Of a stretch of DNA of 5,588 nt, positions 1 through 5,588 are shown in pieces. The notes beneath the pieces are model-generated. The model had not been told where the DNA came from. It was given only the letters and a program-made list of their open reading frames with translations, and did not search any database. Each line of letters starts with the position of its first letter. Positions within the stretch are counted from its first letter, which is position 1. Origin of the DNA: CANLBN01 sp047629215 (GTDB taxonomy: Bacteria > Pseudomonadota > Gammaproteobacteria > Pseudomonadales > Cellvibrionaceae); assembly GCA_047629215.1 (NCBI GenBank), contig JBLHWO010000238.1, forward strand, positions 1-5,588, written 5' to 3'. The position numbers were made by a program, and so were the translations under genes.

Positions 1-706
1 TGAATTCCGCCGCATCAATTAAGCCACGCTCCATAGCTGGCTGAATTTCACCACCTGGAAGCTGAACTACAGACATACCCATTTCTTGCATAACATTTGC
101 TGCAAGACCAACGGTACGATATTTAAGACCTTTAATATCATCAACAGTATTCACTTCTTTAGTAAACCAACCAAATGGCTGAGCCGGCATTGGGCCTGAG
201 AAAAAGCCAACAATATCTAACTGCAATATATCGTCCATCATCTCGTTATATAGCTCTTGACCGCCGCCATAGTGAATCCAACCTAACATCTGGTTAGATG
301 TCCAGCCCCAGCATGGGCCAGTACCGAATAGCGATGCCGCCGCATTTTTACTGTACCAGTAAGCTGATACCAAATGCGCACCGTCGATAACGCCTTTACT
401 AACAGCTGTCTGCATTTCAGATGTTTTAACAACTGCACCTACATCTAAATAATCAATTTTAAGTGATCCACCAGACATTTCGTTGACACGACGTACATAG
501 TCGACAGCGTACTCTTTAAATATACCACCGCCCCATGCGCCCTGTAACTTAAGTACTTTAGGGTTTTCATGACCAGCTGCAGTTCCAACCATTGGCAAAC
601 CAACAGCCGCTGCTCCAGCAGCGGCAATAGCGCCACTTTTTAGAAACCTACGTCGGCTAGAGATTGACTCTTTAGTTTTGACTTCGTTTTTAGTGTTATC
701 AGACAT
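1..706 (-). CDS. TRAP transporter solute-binding protein, DctP family (C-terminal part beyond the left edge)
   Basis: Periplasmic binding component of a tripartite ATP-independent (TRAP) importer, which captures an organic acid and delivers it to DctQ/DctM-type membrane subunits. The window holds 235 codons with no stop before the edge; the family is usually about 330-370 residues. A twin-arginine signal is exact (S17-R-R-R-F-L-K23), followed by an Ala-rich hydrophobic stretch (25-44) and a likely cleavage site near residue 44, so export should be by Tat. The mature part has TRAP hallmarks: an opening strand VLKLQGAWGG (51-60), a YGGGQELYNE segment (146-155), and the DDIKGLKYRTVG block (189-200) whose Arg197 matches the ligand-carboxylate Arg of the family. 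The GGGQEL style recalls the COG4663 / TakP branch, which binds 2-oxo acids and related compounds; that subgroup assignment is from memory. A Shine-Dalgarno (GAGAGG) at 719-714 supports the start. Co-directional with the dehydrogenase upstream, 173 bp away. Membrane subunits are expected to the left. Confidence 0.93.
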   Translation of the reverse strand, partial: MSDNTKNEVKTKESISSRRRFLKSGAIAAAGAAAVGLPMVGTAAGHENPKVLKLQGAWGGGIFKEYAVDYVRRVNEMSGGSLKIDYLDVGAVVKTSEMQTAVSKGVIDGAHLVSAYWYSKNAAASLFGTGPCWGWTSNQMLGWIHYGGGQELYNEMMDDILQLDIVGFFSGPMPAQPFGWFTKEVNTVDDIKGLKYRTVGLAANVMQEMGMSVVQLPGGEIQPAMERGLIDAAEF

Positions 707-713
707 TATATTT

Positions 714-719
714 CCTCTC
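714..719 (-). promoter_or_regulatory. Ribosome binding site of the TRAP binding-protein gene
   Basis: On the minus strand GAGAGG lies 7 bases before the ATG at 706, a good Shine-Dalgarno that fixes the start of the Tat signal peptide. Confidence 0.7.
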
Positions 720-832
720 TTATTTTAATGGTAATTGCTTTTAATATAACTTCTTTTTTTTGGTGATTTGGTCAACTTATCGCACTTTTTATCACTAATC
801 AGCACTATTTATTACTTTTATTACATCGCTTT

Positions 833-862
833 ATTAAAACATAAACGATTTATTATTTTCAA
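833..862 (-). promoter_or_regulatory. Possible promoter for the TRAP transporter genes
   Basis: The minus strand has TTGAAA (862-857) and TTTAAT (838-833) separated by 18 bases, just after the dehydrogenase stop. It would give a 5' untranslated leader of about 120 bases. The spacer 707-879 is very AT-rich, so chance matches are likely. I see no convincing terminator there, so read-through from the dehydrogenase is equally possible. Confidence 0.3.
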
Positions 863-879
863 CGATATAATTTTAGTGA

Positions 880-1845
880 CTATATCAGCAGGTCTTGTGG
901 TTGCAGACCCGCAACTATTCTATCGAGATTATCAAGCGCCCGAAATCCCATGGCATCTCTTGTCTCTAATGTCGCACTACCCACATGAGGCAATAAAAAA
1001 GTATTAACCAGCGCTCTGTAACGAGGATCAATATTAGGCTCATTATTAAAAACGTCAAGCCCTGCAGCGAATAATTTGCCCGACTCAAGAGCTTCTATTA
1101 AAGCGTCATCGTCAATTATTGCACCACGGGAGGTATTCACCACTATCGCGTTATCGGGTAGTAACTTAATCCTTTCCGCGTTCAGAAAGTGATGTGTATC
1201 AGGCGTCGCTGGGCAGTGAATCGATAAAATATCGCTATGCTTCAATAACTTTTCGGCACTATTGTGGTAAATAGCACCCTGTTCAGCATCTGGGGCAAGA
1301 CGGCTGCGAGTGTAATAGTGTATCTCCATGCCAAAACCACGAGCAAATTTAGCCATGAACAGGCCCACTCTACCCATTCCCAAGATTCCAAGACGCTTGT
1401 TAGACACCTGAATACCGAGCTGGTGTGCAGCAGTCCAATCGGCCCAGGTATCAGTTCGAATCTGTTGTTGGGCCTCATATCCGCGTCGAGCGGCTCCCAA
1501 CATAAGCAACATTGCGATCTCTGCTGTGGCTTCACTCAACACCTCTGGGGTGTTGGTTACCGTTATTCCACGGGCTTTAGCTGCATCGAGATCGACGTGA
1601 TCATAACCTACTGAGAAGCAACAAATCGCTTTCACGCTTGCGGGTAGACGCGCAATTACGTCAGCTCTTAAGTTTTCTGTATGGCAAGGTATAATTGCCT
1701 GCGCACCTTGAGCAAGCTCTAGCAGCTCATCAGTGCTATAAGTTTTATCAGTGCCGTTTAGCCGCGCATCGTAATCTCGTACTAAGCGCTTTTCAACTGC
1801 TTCCGGAAGTTGTCTGGCGACCAACACTGTCGGCTTATTACTCAT
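880..1845 (-). CDS. D-2-hydroxyacid dehydrogenase, glyoxylate/hydroxypyruvate reductase type
   Basis: Cytosolic NAD(P)-dependent oxidoreductase that interconverts 2-oxo acids (glyoxylate, hydroxypyruvate or a related compound) and D-2-hydroxy acids. The 321 residues match the family's usual length. The N-terminal catalytic half carries FSVGYDHVD (77-85). The nucleotide-binding domain has the Rossmann glycines G156-x-G158-x-x-G161. The catalytic triad is complete: Arg240 in NTSRGAIIDDDAL, Glu269 in DVFNNEP, His287 in LLPHVGSAT. After the second Rossmann strand the sequence reads YYTRSR (177-182), with Arg180-Ser in place of the acidic residue of NAD-specific members, which suggests NADPH preference and a reductase role. 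The start is supported by AAGGA at 1856-1852. The gene follows the GntR regulator by 107 bp and precedes the TRAP binding protein, consistent with acting on the imported acid or a product of it. Exact substrate is unknown; it could be GhrB-like, but other 2-oxoacid reductases share these motifs. Confidence 0.95.
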   Translation of the reverse strand: MSNKPTVLVARQLPEAVEKRLVRDYDARLNGTDKTYSTDELLELAQGAQAIIPCHTENLRADVIARLPASVKAICCFSVGYDHVDLDAAKARGITVTNTPEVLSEATAEIAMLLMLGAARRGYEAQQQIRTDTWADWTAAHQLGIQVSNKRLGILGMGRVGLFMAKFARGFGMEIHYYTRSRLAPDAEQGAIYHNSAEKLLKHSDILSIHCPATPDTHHFLNAERIKLLPDNAIVVNTSRGAIIDDDALIEALESGKLFAAGLDVFNNEPNIDPRYRALVNTFLLPHVGSATLETRDAMGFRALDNLDRIVAGLQPQDLLI

Positions 1846-1851
1846 TAGCTA

Positions 1852-1856
1852 TCCTT
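1852..1856 (-). promoter_or_regulatory. Ribosome binding site of the dehydrogenase
   Basis: AAGGA on the minus strand, 6 bases before the ATG at 1845; it decides this start codon. Confidence 0.7.
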
Positions 1857-1906
1857 AAATACTTGGCCCAAAAATGAAAAGTCGTAGACAACAAGCCAAT
1901 CAATGT

Positions 1907-1927
1907 GGAAGAGCAGCTATGCTCTCC
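1907..1927 (-). other. Hairpin in the regulator-dehydrogenase spacer
   Basis: GGAGAGC (1927-1921) can pair with GCTCTTCC (1914-1907) across a 6-base loop, with one bulged base. It lies 25 bases after the GntR stop. No T-run follows on the minus strand, so it is not a normal intrinsic terminator. It could be an mRNA-processing or stability element between co-transcribed genes, or chance. Confidence 0.35.
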
Positions 1928-1952
1928 AGTAAACAATTCGCTGAGGCGATCC

Positions 1953-2717
1953 TTAATCATCAAAGAGATGCGCTCGCATTTGTGAATTTTGATTCCTTTT
2001 CATCATATTATCCGACTCATCGAATGAGTTTCTTACATAAGAAAGGTGATCGTAGGCAAGTTTCCTAGCTGCAACATCATCTCCCTCTAAAATAGCATCC
2101 ACTAACTTTGTGTGTTGTATTTGTAATTGAACATTTATTTTTTCATTGTGCTGCGTAAGACTTAAATGCTCTTCTATTAATTCAACTAGCAAAGCATATA
2201 CATTTCGGATCAACAGCGACAAAGGCGTATTGTGCGCCGCATCGGAAATTGCTAGGTGCAGACTAAGATCAGCTTCTGCCTCTTGCTTGGGACTGCTTTT
2301 ACCGGCAATCAACTTGAGCTCTTTAAGTCGAGCCTGAATCGTTCTTTTATCTTGTTCCGTGGCTCTTTGAGCAGCATAAAATGCGGCTGTGCCTTCAAGT
2401 GACTGTCGCAGCTCGATCACTTGAAATTTAAAATCTTTATTTTTGTTCACCAAACTTAACAATGGGTCGGCAAAACTATTCTTAGCAACATCACACACAT
2501 AATGTCCCCCGCCTTGGCGACTATAGATTAGTCCGATAGCCTCTAGTGCATAAAGTGCGGCTCTTAACGAGGCTCGTGACACTTTCAATTCCTTGACGAG
2601 TTGACGCTCTGGCAATAATGCTTCGCCAGGCTTATAAACTCCGTCGGCGATCATCGATTGAATTTTCTCGACAATTGCATCGGTAACGGTCGGGGTATAA
2701 ATGCGACTTATAGGCAT
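1953..2717 (-). CDS. GntR-family transcriptional regulator, FadR subfamily (FCD domain)
   Basis: DNA-binding regulator, usually a repressor released by a small carboxylic acid. Its 254 residues fit the subfamily. The N-terminal winged helix-turn-helix covers about residues 7-75: a first helix (DAIVEKIQSMIADGVYKPGE), LLPERQLVKELKVSRASLRAAL (34-55) as the recognition region, and the wing GLIYSRQGGGHYV (62-74). The C-terminal all-helical FCD domain spans about 95-230. It carries the metal/ligand-site residues of this fold: Asp150 and His154 in DLSLHLAI, His202 in QHTKLVDAIL, His224 in AYDHLSYV. The overall style resembles LldR/PdhR, regulators of lactate or pyruvate genes. Asp/3-His members typically bind a metal that holds a carboxylate effector. 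The start has only a weak Shine-Dalgarno. A palindrome overlapping the probable -10 region suggests autoregulation. Position just upstream of the dehydrogenase and TRAP genes makes these its likely targets (inference). Confidence 0.94.
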   Translation of the reverse strand: MPISRIYTPTVTDAIVEKIQSMIADGVYKPGEALLPERQLVKELKVSRASLRAALYALEAIGLIYSRQGGGHYVCDVAKNSFADPLLSLVNKNKDFKFQVIELRQSLEGTAAFYAAQRATEQDKRTIQARLKELKLIAGKSSPKQEAEADLSLHLAISDAAHNTPLSLLIRNVYALLVELIEEHLSLTQHNEKINVQLQIQHTKLVDAILEGDDVAARKLAYDHLSYVRNSFDESDNMMKRNQNSQMRAHLFDD

Positions 2718-2745
2718 CGTATACTCAAGTTAGTTTGTTATTGTT

Positions 2746-2760
2746 ATTGGTCAGTCCAAT
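2746..2760. promoter_or_regulatory. Probable GntR/FadR-type operator upstream of the regulator
   Basis: ATTGGTCAGTCCAAT is an inverted repeat with 5-base arms (ATTGG/CCAAT) around a 5-base centre. On the minus strand it contains TTGGACTGACCAA, one mismatch from the TTGGTnnnACCAA pattern known for PdhR/LldR-type regulators. It sits 29 bases before the GntR start and overlaps a -10-like hexamer by two bases, the usual arrangement for autorepression. Confidence 0.6.
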
Positions 2761-2764
2761 TATG
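2759..2764 (-). promoter_or_regulatory. Possible -10 element of the GntR gene
   Basis: CATAAT on the minus strand matches TATAAT at five of six positions and abuts the palindromic operator. I find no good -35 hexamer at normal spacing, so the promoter is either weak, activator-dependent or misplaced. Confidence 0.35.
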
Positions 2765-3033
2765 TTAACTCCACTATTTCAAAGGCTCAATCAAAAAAGA
2801 ATTAATAAAGACTACTTTTATAAAGATTTTCTTAATAAAAATATATTTGATTTTTTTCGTCCACGACATTTTTTATACTTTTAAATAGTGCGACGTTATT
2901 TAAAAAAAGAGCCTAGCTATCACTTTAATTCTGACGGTATTTGCCTGTCAATTAGTAGACTATCCATTAAATAACTAAAATGAAAAGATAAATCTAACTT
3001 GTCTTTTTAAACAGGCAAGACGCTTTAGAAATG

Positions 3034-3051
3034 CACTAAAATCACTAAAAT
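3034..3051. repeat. Perfect tandem 9-bp repeat CACTAAAAT, with a third copy nearby
   Basis: CACTAAAAT occurs twice head to tail (3034-3042, 3043-3051). ACTAAAATGAA recurs at 2974-2984 and 3044-3054, giving a third near-copy 70 bases away in the same orientation. The tandem pair ends 5 bases before a possible -35 position of the promoter at 3057-3085, where an activator could bind. No matching regulator is identifiable. Confidence 0.6.
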
Positions 3052-3056
3052 GAACT

Positions 3057-3085
3057 TTATTAACTCAAATTTATACGAATATAAT
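3057..3085 (+). promoter_or_regulatory. Possible plus-strand promoter
   Basis: A perfect TATAAT (3080-3085) is preceded at a 17-base spacing by TTATTA (3057-3062), a poor -35 matching TTGACA at three positions. The start of transcription would be near 3092. In such AT-rich DNA a TATAAT is not rare, so the call rests on its position between the tandem repeats and the downstream hairpin. Confidence 0.35.
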
Positions 3086-3091
3086 GGTTAA

Positions 3092-3261
3092 TTGACGATT
3101 TGTGTAAGCTTGAATTACTTTCTGCTTAACAAAATCAAGTGAATGTCAACGAAGCTTTCGTCGCTCAGGCGATACAAAACAATTATGTTTTTAAGATATA
3201 ATTATGAGTTGTTGAGCTTTGGTAGCCTATATTTTTGTTAATAGCTACAGACACTTTTTTT
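3092..3261 (+). ncRNA. Possible small RNA or small-peptide transcript
   Basis: Inferred unit from the promoter at 3057-3085 to the hairpin and T-run ending at 3261, about 170 bases. Inside are small hairpins: ACGAA/TTCGT (3149-3161) and TCGC/GCGA (3161-3172). A 32-codon frame at 3143-3241 begins MSTKLSSLRRYK and ends LLSFGSLYFC, but has no good Shine-Dalgarno, and its end runs into the hairpin. An RNA without a protein product is therefore more likely than a peptide gene. This is a hypothesis built from weak signals and may be wrong. Confidence 0.2.
3222..3261 (+). terminator. Hairpin followed by T-run
   Basis: GTAGC-c-TAT (3222-3230) pairs with ATAGCTAC (3241-3248), eight pairs with one bulged C and a 10-base AT-rich loop. 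Seven T residues follow at 3255-3261. The six bases between stem and T-run make it an imperfect intrinsic terminator. It would act on plus-strand transcription, though no recognised plus-strand gene precedes it. Confidence 0.35.
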
Positions 3262-3470
3262 GAATTTGTCATCATAATTACAACAAGCCAACCGATATGA
3301 CATCACTCTAAAAATACCTGCTACAGAACAGGCATTAGACTAAAGCCTAGTGAATAAAAGTTGATTTTGATGGGTTCGCAGCTGATTTAACCCTATTATT
3401 TGAATTATTCGTGGAGTTTACGATGCTTTTGTTTATCTTTGACACTTAAAATGACAATAAACTATAGCCT

Positions 3471-4597
3471 TTAATTGCAGCGATAAGACATCGAACCAAA
3501 GAAATGACGTGTTGTCGGATGCTTATCGCCTCGATGGAGGCCATTGATTTCTTGTTGCAACTCGCGTTCTCTGCCGGTTACTCGCTGATGATGTCTTAGA
3601 TGTTCTAACCACGAAACATCGAGAAAATGCTCAATAAATGTTCCCGGCTGATTAGCCTCCTCTAAAATTTCCCAGCTATAAGCACCATATTGTTTGGGTA
3701 TCTGTCCTAATCGACACATCAGATATAAGAATCTTGCCTCGTTTTCTTTATCCATTTTATATTCAATAGTCACCATAACCGGCGATCTATCATTGACTAG
3801 CTTGTGCTCTTCTTCCGAATTAACCACAACAATAGAATCGGCCCAATGCATCGAAGGAGCAAGATCGAGTGCCTCCCCCTCATTTAATGGCAATTTACGA
3901 CTTAATAGTGCGCCTATGAATAATGTCGATGCAGCGACTAACATGGTTGGGCAAATACCTATCTCACTGGCTCAATAACCCCAAAGAATAGTGCCTAAAC
4001 TCATAGATCCAGAGAAGACCACCAAAAATAGGCTGCAGAAATAATGGCAAAGCTCACCGCGTTAAAAACAAATGGCGCTGTTATACCAACCGTTAAAATT
4101 AATACACCCGCTTTTGCGGGTCCTACAGCACGACTTAAATTAAAAGCGACACTATTTAAAGCAATTGCTGATGGTAGATCGTGCTTTGGAATTAACTGTG
4201 GGGCAGTTGCTTGCTTTGCTGGAGCCACAAACGCCGCACCTACCCCCAAAATGAAGACAAATCCTATTAGTCGTGTGGGCGTCATTTTGTCTAAAAAGAT
4301 AATGCATGCAAACACACCCGCTACCATGGCCATTAGTAACTGCATATATATCAACAGTTTTCGACGACTAACCACATCGGCAATAGCGCCAGCAGTTAAG
4401 GCAAACAAAAATATGGGCAGAGTCGTTGCAGTTTGCACTAAGGCCACAGTAAATGGGTCGGTCGATAAAGAGGTCATCAACCAAGCGGTACCCACTTCGT
4501 GCATTCTTGAGCCTGTGGTCTATAACAGGCTGGCAATCTATAGAATTTTAAAATCCCTTGACTTAAAGGGCGACCAGGAACTAATTTTTGTATCCAA
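3471..4597 (-). pseudogene. Decayed MFS exporter (MFS_3 / EntS-like) with C-terminal ABM-like domain
   Basis: Remnant of a major facilitator exporter of the type that carries a C-terminal antibiotic-biosynthesis-monooxygenase-like domain. Reading from a possible TTG at 4597, the frame gives SSWSPFKSRDFKIL-stop-IASLL-stop-TTGSRMHEVGTAWLMTSL. Family-typical sequence is thus interrupted by TAG at 4540-4538 (where the family often has Trp) and TAG at 4522-4520. The first-half helices follow, with MFS motif A (GAIADVVSRRK, 4390-4358) and ALNSVAFNLSRAVGP, until about 4025. There the frame shifts directly to VVFSGSMSLGTILWGY, a segment normally near the tenth or eleventh helix, so roughly 180-200 residues are missing. 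A TGA at 3974-3972 interrupts that helix (family Leu; TTA to TGA is one change). The last helix and the ABM-like domain (about 3780-3540; MVTIEYKMD, GAYSWEI, WLEHLRHHQRVT) are intact to a TAA at 3471. An ATG at 4504 and one at 3944 would yield false separate genes. The start is uncertain, with no clear ribosome site. Confidence 0.9.
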
Positions 4598-4721
4598 TAT
4601 TAACAATTTCTATGAAATAAAATACTTTAGGTAGCTTAATTAAATATATGATAAATATAGCTTTTAATGAAAATTAAAATTGATATAAATAAAATTTTAA
4701 TGTTGATTAAAACATTAAATG
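4598..4721. other. AT-rich spacer between the LysR gene and the exporter remnant
   Basis: No gene, no good ribosome binding site and no convincing promoter for the decayed exporter are visible. The only structure is the inverted repeat at 4696-4719. Confidence 0.6.
4696..4719 (-). terminator. AT-rich inverted repeat just after the LysR stop
   Basis: TTTAATGTT (4696-4704) and AACATTAAA (4711-4719) form a perfect 9-bp dyad with a 6-base loop, beginning three bases after the LysR stop codon. The stem holds only one G-C pair, and the following ATTTTATTTA is T-rich but not a clean T-run. Terminator function is therefore uncertain, although the position is right. Confidence 0.35.
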
Positions 4722-5588
4722 TTATACAGACTTAGCGAGCCTTAAAAATGCAAGTATGTGAGGGCTGACGCTATCAGCTTCTCGAACCCCTACGTGTATA
4801 CTCTTGTTGATGCCGTGACTACCTAACTTTATTGGCTTAATAGGCAACCTATTCATGTATTCGTTCACTAACCATTTGGGCAATATCGAAACCCCTCTCC
4901 CTGCAGCCACCAATTGCAACATAATCTCTGTTGCTTCAATGATTTTACGTGATTTAGGGCTACAATTGGCAGGTATTAGAAAATCTGTATAGATGTCTAA
5001 GCGTTCAATATCAACGGGATAGGTATAAAGTAATTGGTCGTTGAGGTCACTCGGATTCACAAAATTTTTGCTTGCCAATTTATGATCAGTACTAACAATC
5101 AACACCTGCTCATATTCAAATACGGGAGTGAATACAACGCCGGCTTTTTGTAATGGGTCAGGTGTAATAACGATGTCTATTTCATGATTAAATAAAGCGG
5201 CCATACCACCAAATTGAAATCGCTGTTTAACATCAACATCGATATCTGGGCATTGCTGTAAATAAGGTTCAACGACCTTTAGTAACCATTGGTAGCATGG
5301 ATGGCACTCCATTCCAATCGATAAGCTCCCCTTTTCTCCTGTCGCAAATTGACCAAGAACCTCCTCTAAGCGTTCTAATTGGGGCAATAGTCGATTAGCC
5401 TCTTTTAAAATAAATTCACCCGCTTGGGTAAAACGTAAACTTCGACCTTCTTTTTTCCAAATAGGTGTTCCAAGCTTATAGTCTAATTTTTTAATCGTGT
5501 GACTCAAAGCTGACTGTGTTAGACACAATGACTCGGCCGCGGCCGTTAACGACCCTTTTTTGTCGACTTCTTGGACTATTTGTAAGTG
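4722..5588 (-). CDS. LysR-family transcriptional regulator, MetR-like (N-terminus beyond the right edge)
   Basis: DNA-binding regulator with an N-terminal helix-turn-helix and a periplasmic-binding-protein-like effector domain. The frame is open to the window edge: 288 codons beginning HLQIVQEVDKKGSLTAAAES. Only about five residues seem to be missing, so a TTG or internal start at 5528 would wrongly remove part of the DNA-binding domain. The helix-turn-helix includes GSLTAAAESLCLTQSALSHTI (12-32) and the wing RSLRFTQAGE. The effector domain strongly recalls MetR: IGMECHPCYQWL (91-102) against the ECHSCIQWL of enterobacterial MetR, HEIDIVITPDPL, TYPVDIERLD and FLIPANCSPKS. MetR senses homocysteine and controls methionine-synthesis genes. 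No methionine gene lies in the window, so the target may be upstream of the right edge or the effector may differ. Downstream is the decayed exporter, in the same direction and 124 bp away. Confidence 0.92.
   Translation of the reverse strand, partial: HLQIVQEVDKKGSLTAAAESLCLTQSALSHTIKKLDYKLGTPIWKKEGRSLRFTQAGEFILKEANRLLPQLERLEEVLGQFATGEKGSLSIGMECHPCYQWLLKVVEPYLQQCPDIDVDVKQRFQFGGMAALFNHEIDIVITPDPLQKAGVVFTPVFEYEQVLIVSTDHKLASKNFVNPSDLNDQLLYTYPVDIERLDIYTDFLIPANCSPKSRKIIEATEIMLQLVAAGRGVSILPKWLVNEYMNRLPIKPIKLGSHGINKSIHVGVREADSVSPHILAFLRLAKSV

Larger units (their letters stand above)
2718..3470. other. 753-bp AT-rich gene-free stretch
   Basis: No open reading frame of convincing size or family resemblance is present on either strand. 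The right part of the stretch follows the decayed exporter gene and could contain further unrecognisable gene remnants. Specific elements seen are the GntR operator, a widely spaced inverted repeat TTGCCTGT (2941-2948) / ACAGGCAA (3011-3018), three copies of a CACTAAAAT-like word, a perfect TATAAT (3080-3085), several small hairpins around 3149-3172, and a hairpin with T-run (3222-3261). A further inverted repeat GGGTT/AACCC lies at 3372-3393. Confidence 0.7.

Noticed and set aside
770..775. TTGACC as a -35 element for the TRAP gene (minus strand)
   Set aside because: The nearest -10-like hexamer, TATATT at 748-743, would need a 21-base spacer, too long for a normal sigma-70 promoter.
768..1007. 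Plus-strand frame with a hydrophobic beginning
   Set aside because: It begins with TTG in AT-rich spacer, runs antisense into the dehydrogenase and has no ribosome site; a membrane-like start is expected from T-rich DNA.
1264..1614. Plus-strand open frame of 116 codons
   Set aside because: It lies fully antisense to the dehydrogenase, whose catalytic motifs are intact; low-complexity, shadow-like composition.
1874..2068. Plus-strand open frame of 64 codons across the regulator-dehydrogenase spacer
   Set aside because: Mostly antisense to the end of the GntR gene, no ribosome site and no family resemblance.
3423..3449. Eight-codon frame MLLFIFDT with a GTGGAG ribosome site upstream
   Set aside because: Considered as a leader peptide, but no plus-strand gene follows (the next coding DNA is on the minus strand), and there is no codon run or attenuator structure.
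2718..3470. CRISPR array, tRNA or insertion-sequence remnants in the gene-free stretch
   Set aside because: Repeats are too short and too few for CRISPR, no cloverleaf is evident, and no terminal repeats with transposase remnants can be seen.
4001..4504. Treating the N-terminal exporter frame as an intact small membrane protein starting at the ATG at 4504
   Set aside because: Family-like residues (SPFKSRDFKIL, IASLL, TTGSR) continue upstream of that ATG across two stops, and the frame ends at a junction where the rest of the transporter is missing.
4044..4634. Plus-strand open frame of 196 codons
   Set aside because: It is antisense to the exporter remnant, has no recognisable domain, and the minus strand carries clear MFS homology throughout.

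Overview
This 5.6-kb window looks like an accessory metabolic locus from a moderately AT-rich gammaproteobacterium, probably marine. The grounds are a MetR-type LysR regulator, a Tat-exported TRAP binding protein of the kind common in marine heterotrophs, and very AT-rich spacers. This placement is an inference from protein style only. Every clear gene lies on the minus strand, so transcription runs from right to left.

Layout in transcription order. (1) 5588-4722: a MetR-like LysR regulator, cut by the right edge and lacking only its first few residues. (2) 4597-3471: a broken major facilitator exporter of the MFS_3 / enterobactin-exporter type with a C-terminal ABM-like domain. It has three in-frame stops and an internal deletion that removes much of its second half. 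(3) 3470-2718: a 753-bp AT-rich stretch without a convincing gene. It holds tandem 9-bp repeats, a perfect -10 hexamer and a hairpin followed by a T-run, which together could be a small plus-strand transcription unit. (4) 2717-1953: an FCD-domain GntR (FadR subfamily) regulator with a palindromic PdhR/LldR-like operator over its own promoter. (5) 1845-880: an intact D-2-hydroxyacid dehydrogenase, probably an NADPH-preferring glyoxylate/hydroxypyruvate-type reductase. (6) 706-1: a TRAP transporter solute-binding protein (DctP family) with a textbook Tat signal, cut by the left edge.

The last three genes form a plausible unit: a ligand-sensing repressor, an oxidoreductase that interconverts 2-oxo and 2-hydroxy acids, and the binding protein of an organic-acid importer whose membrane subunits would lie beyond the left edge. 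I infer uptake and catabolism of a small 2-oxo or 2-hydroxy acid, or a sugar acid yielding one. The actual substrate cannot be read from the sequence.

Nothing here amounts to a demonstrated new system. The observations most worth checking are the decayed MFS-ABM gene, which conventional gene calling would split into two false genes, and the possible small plus-strand transcript in the gene-free stretch.
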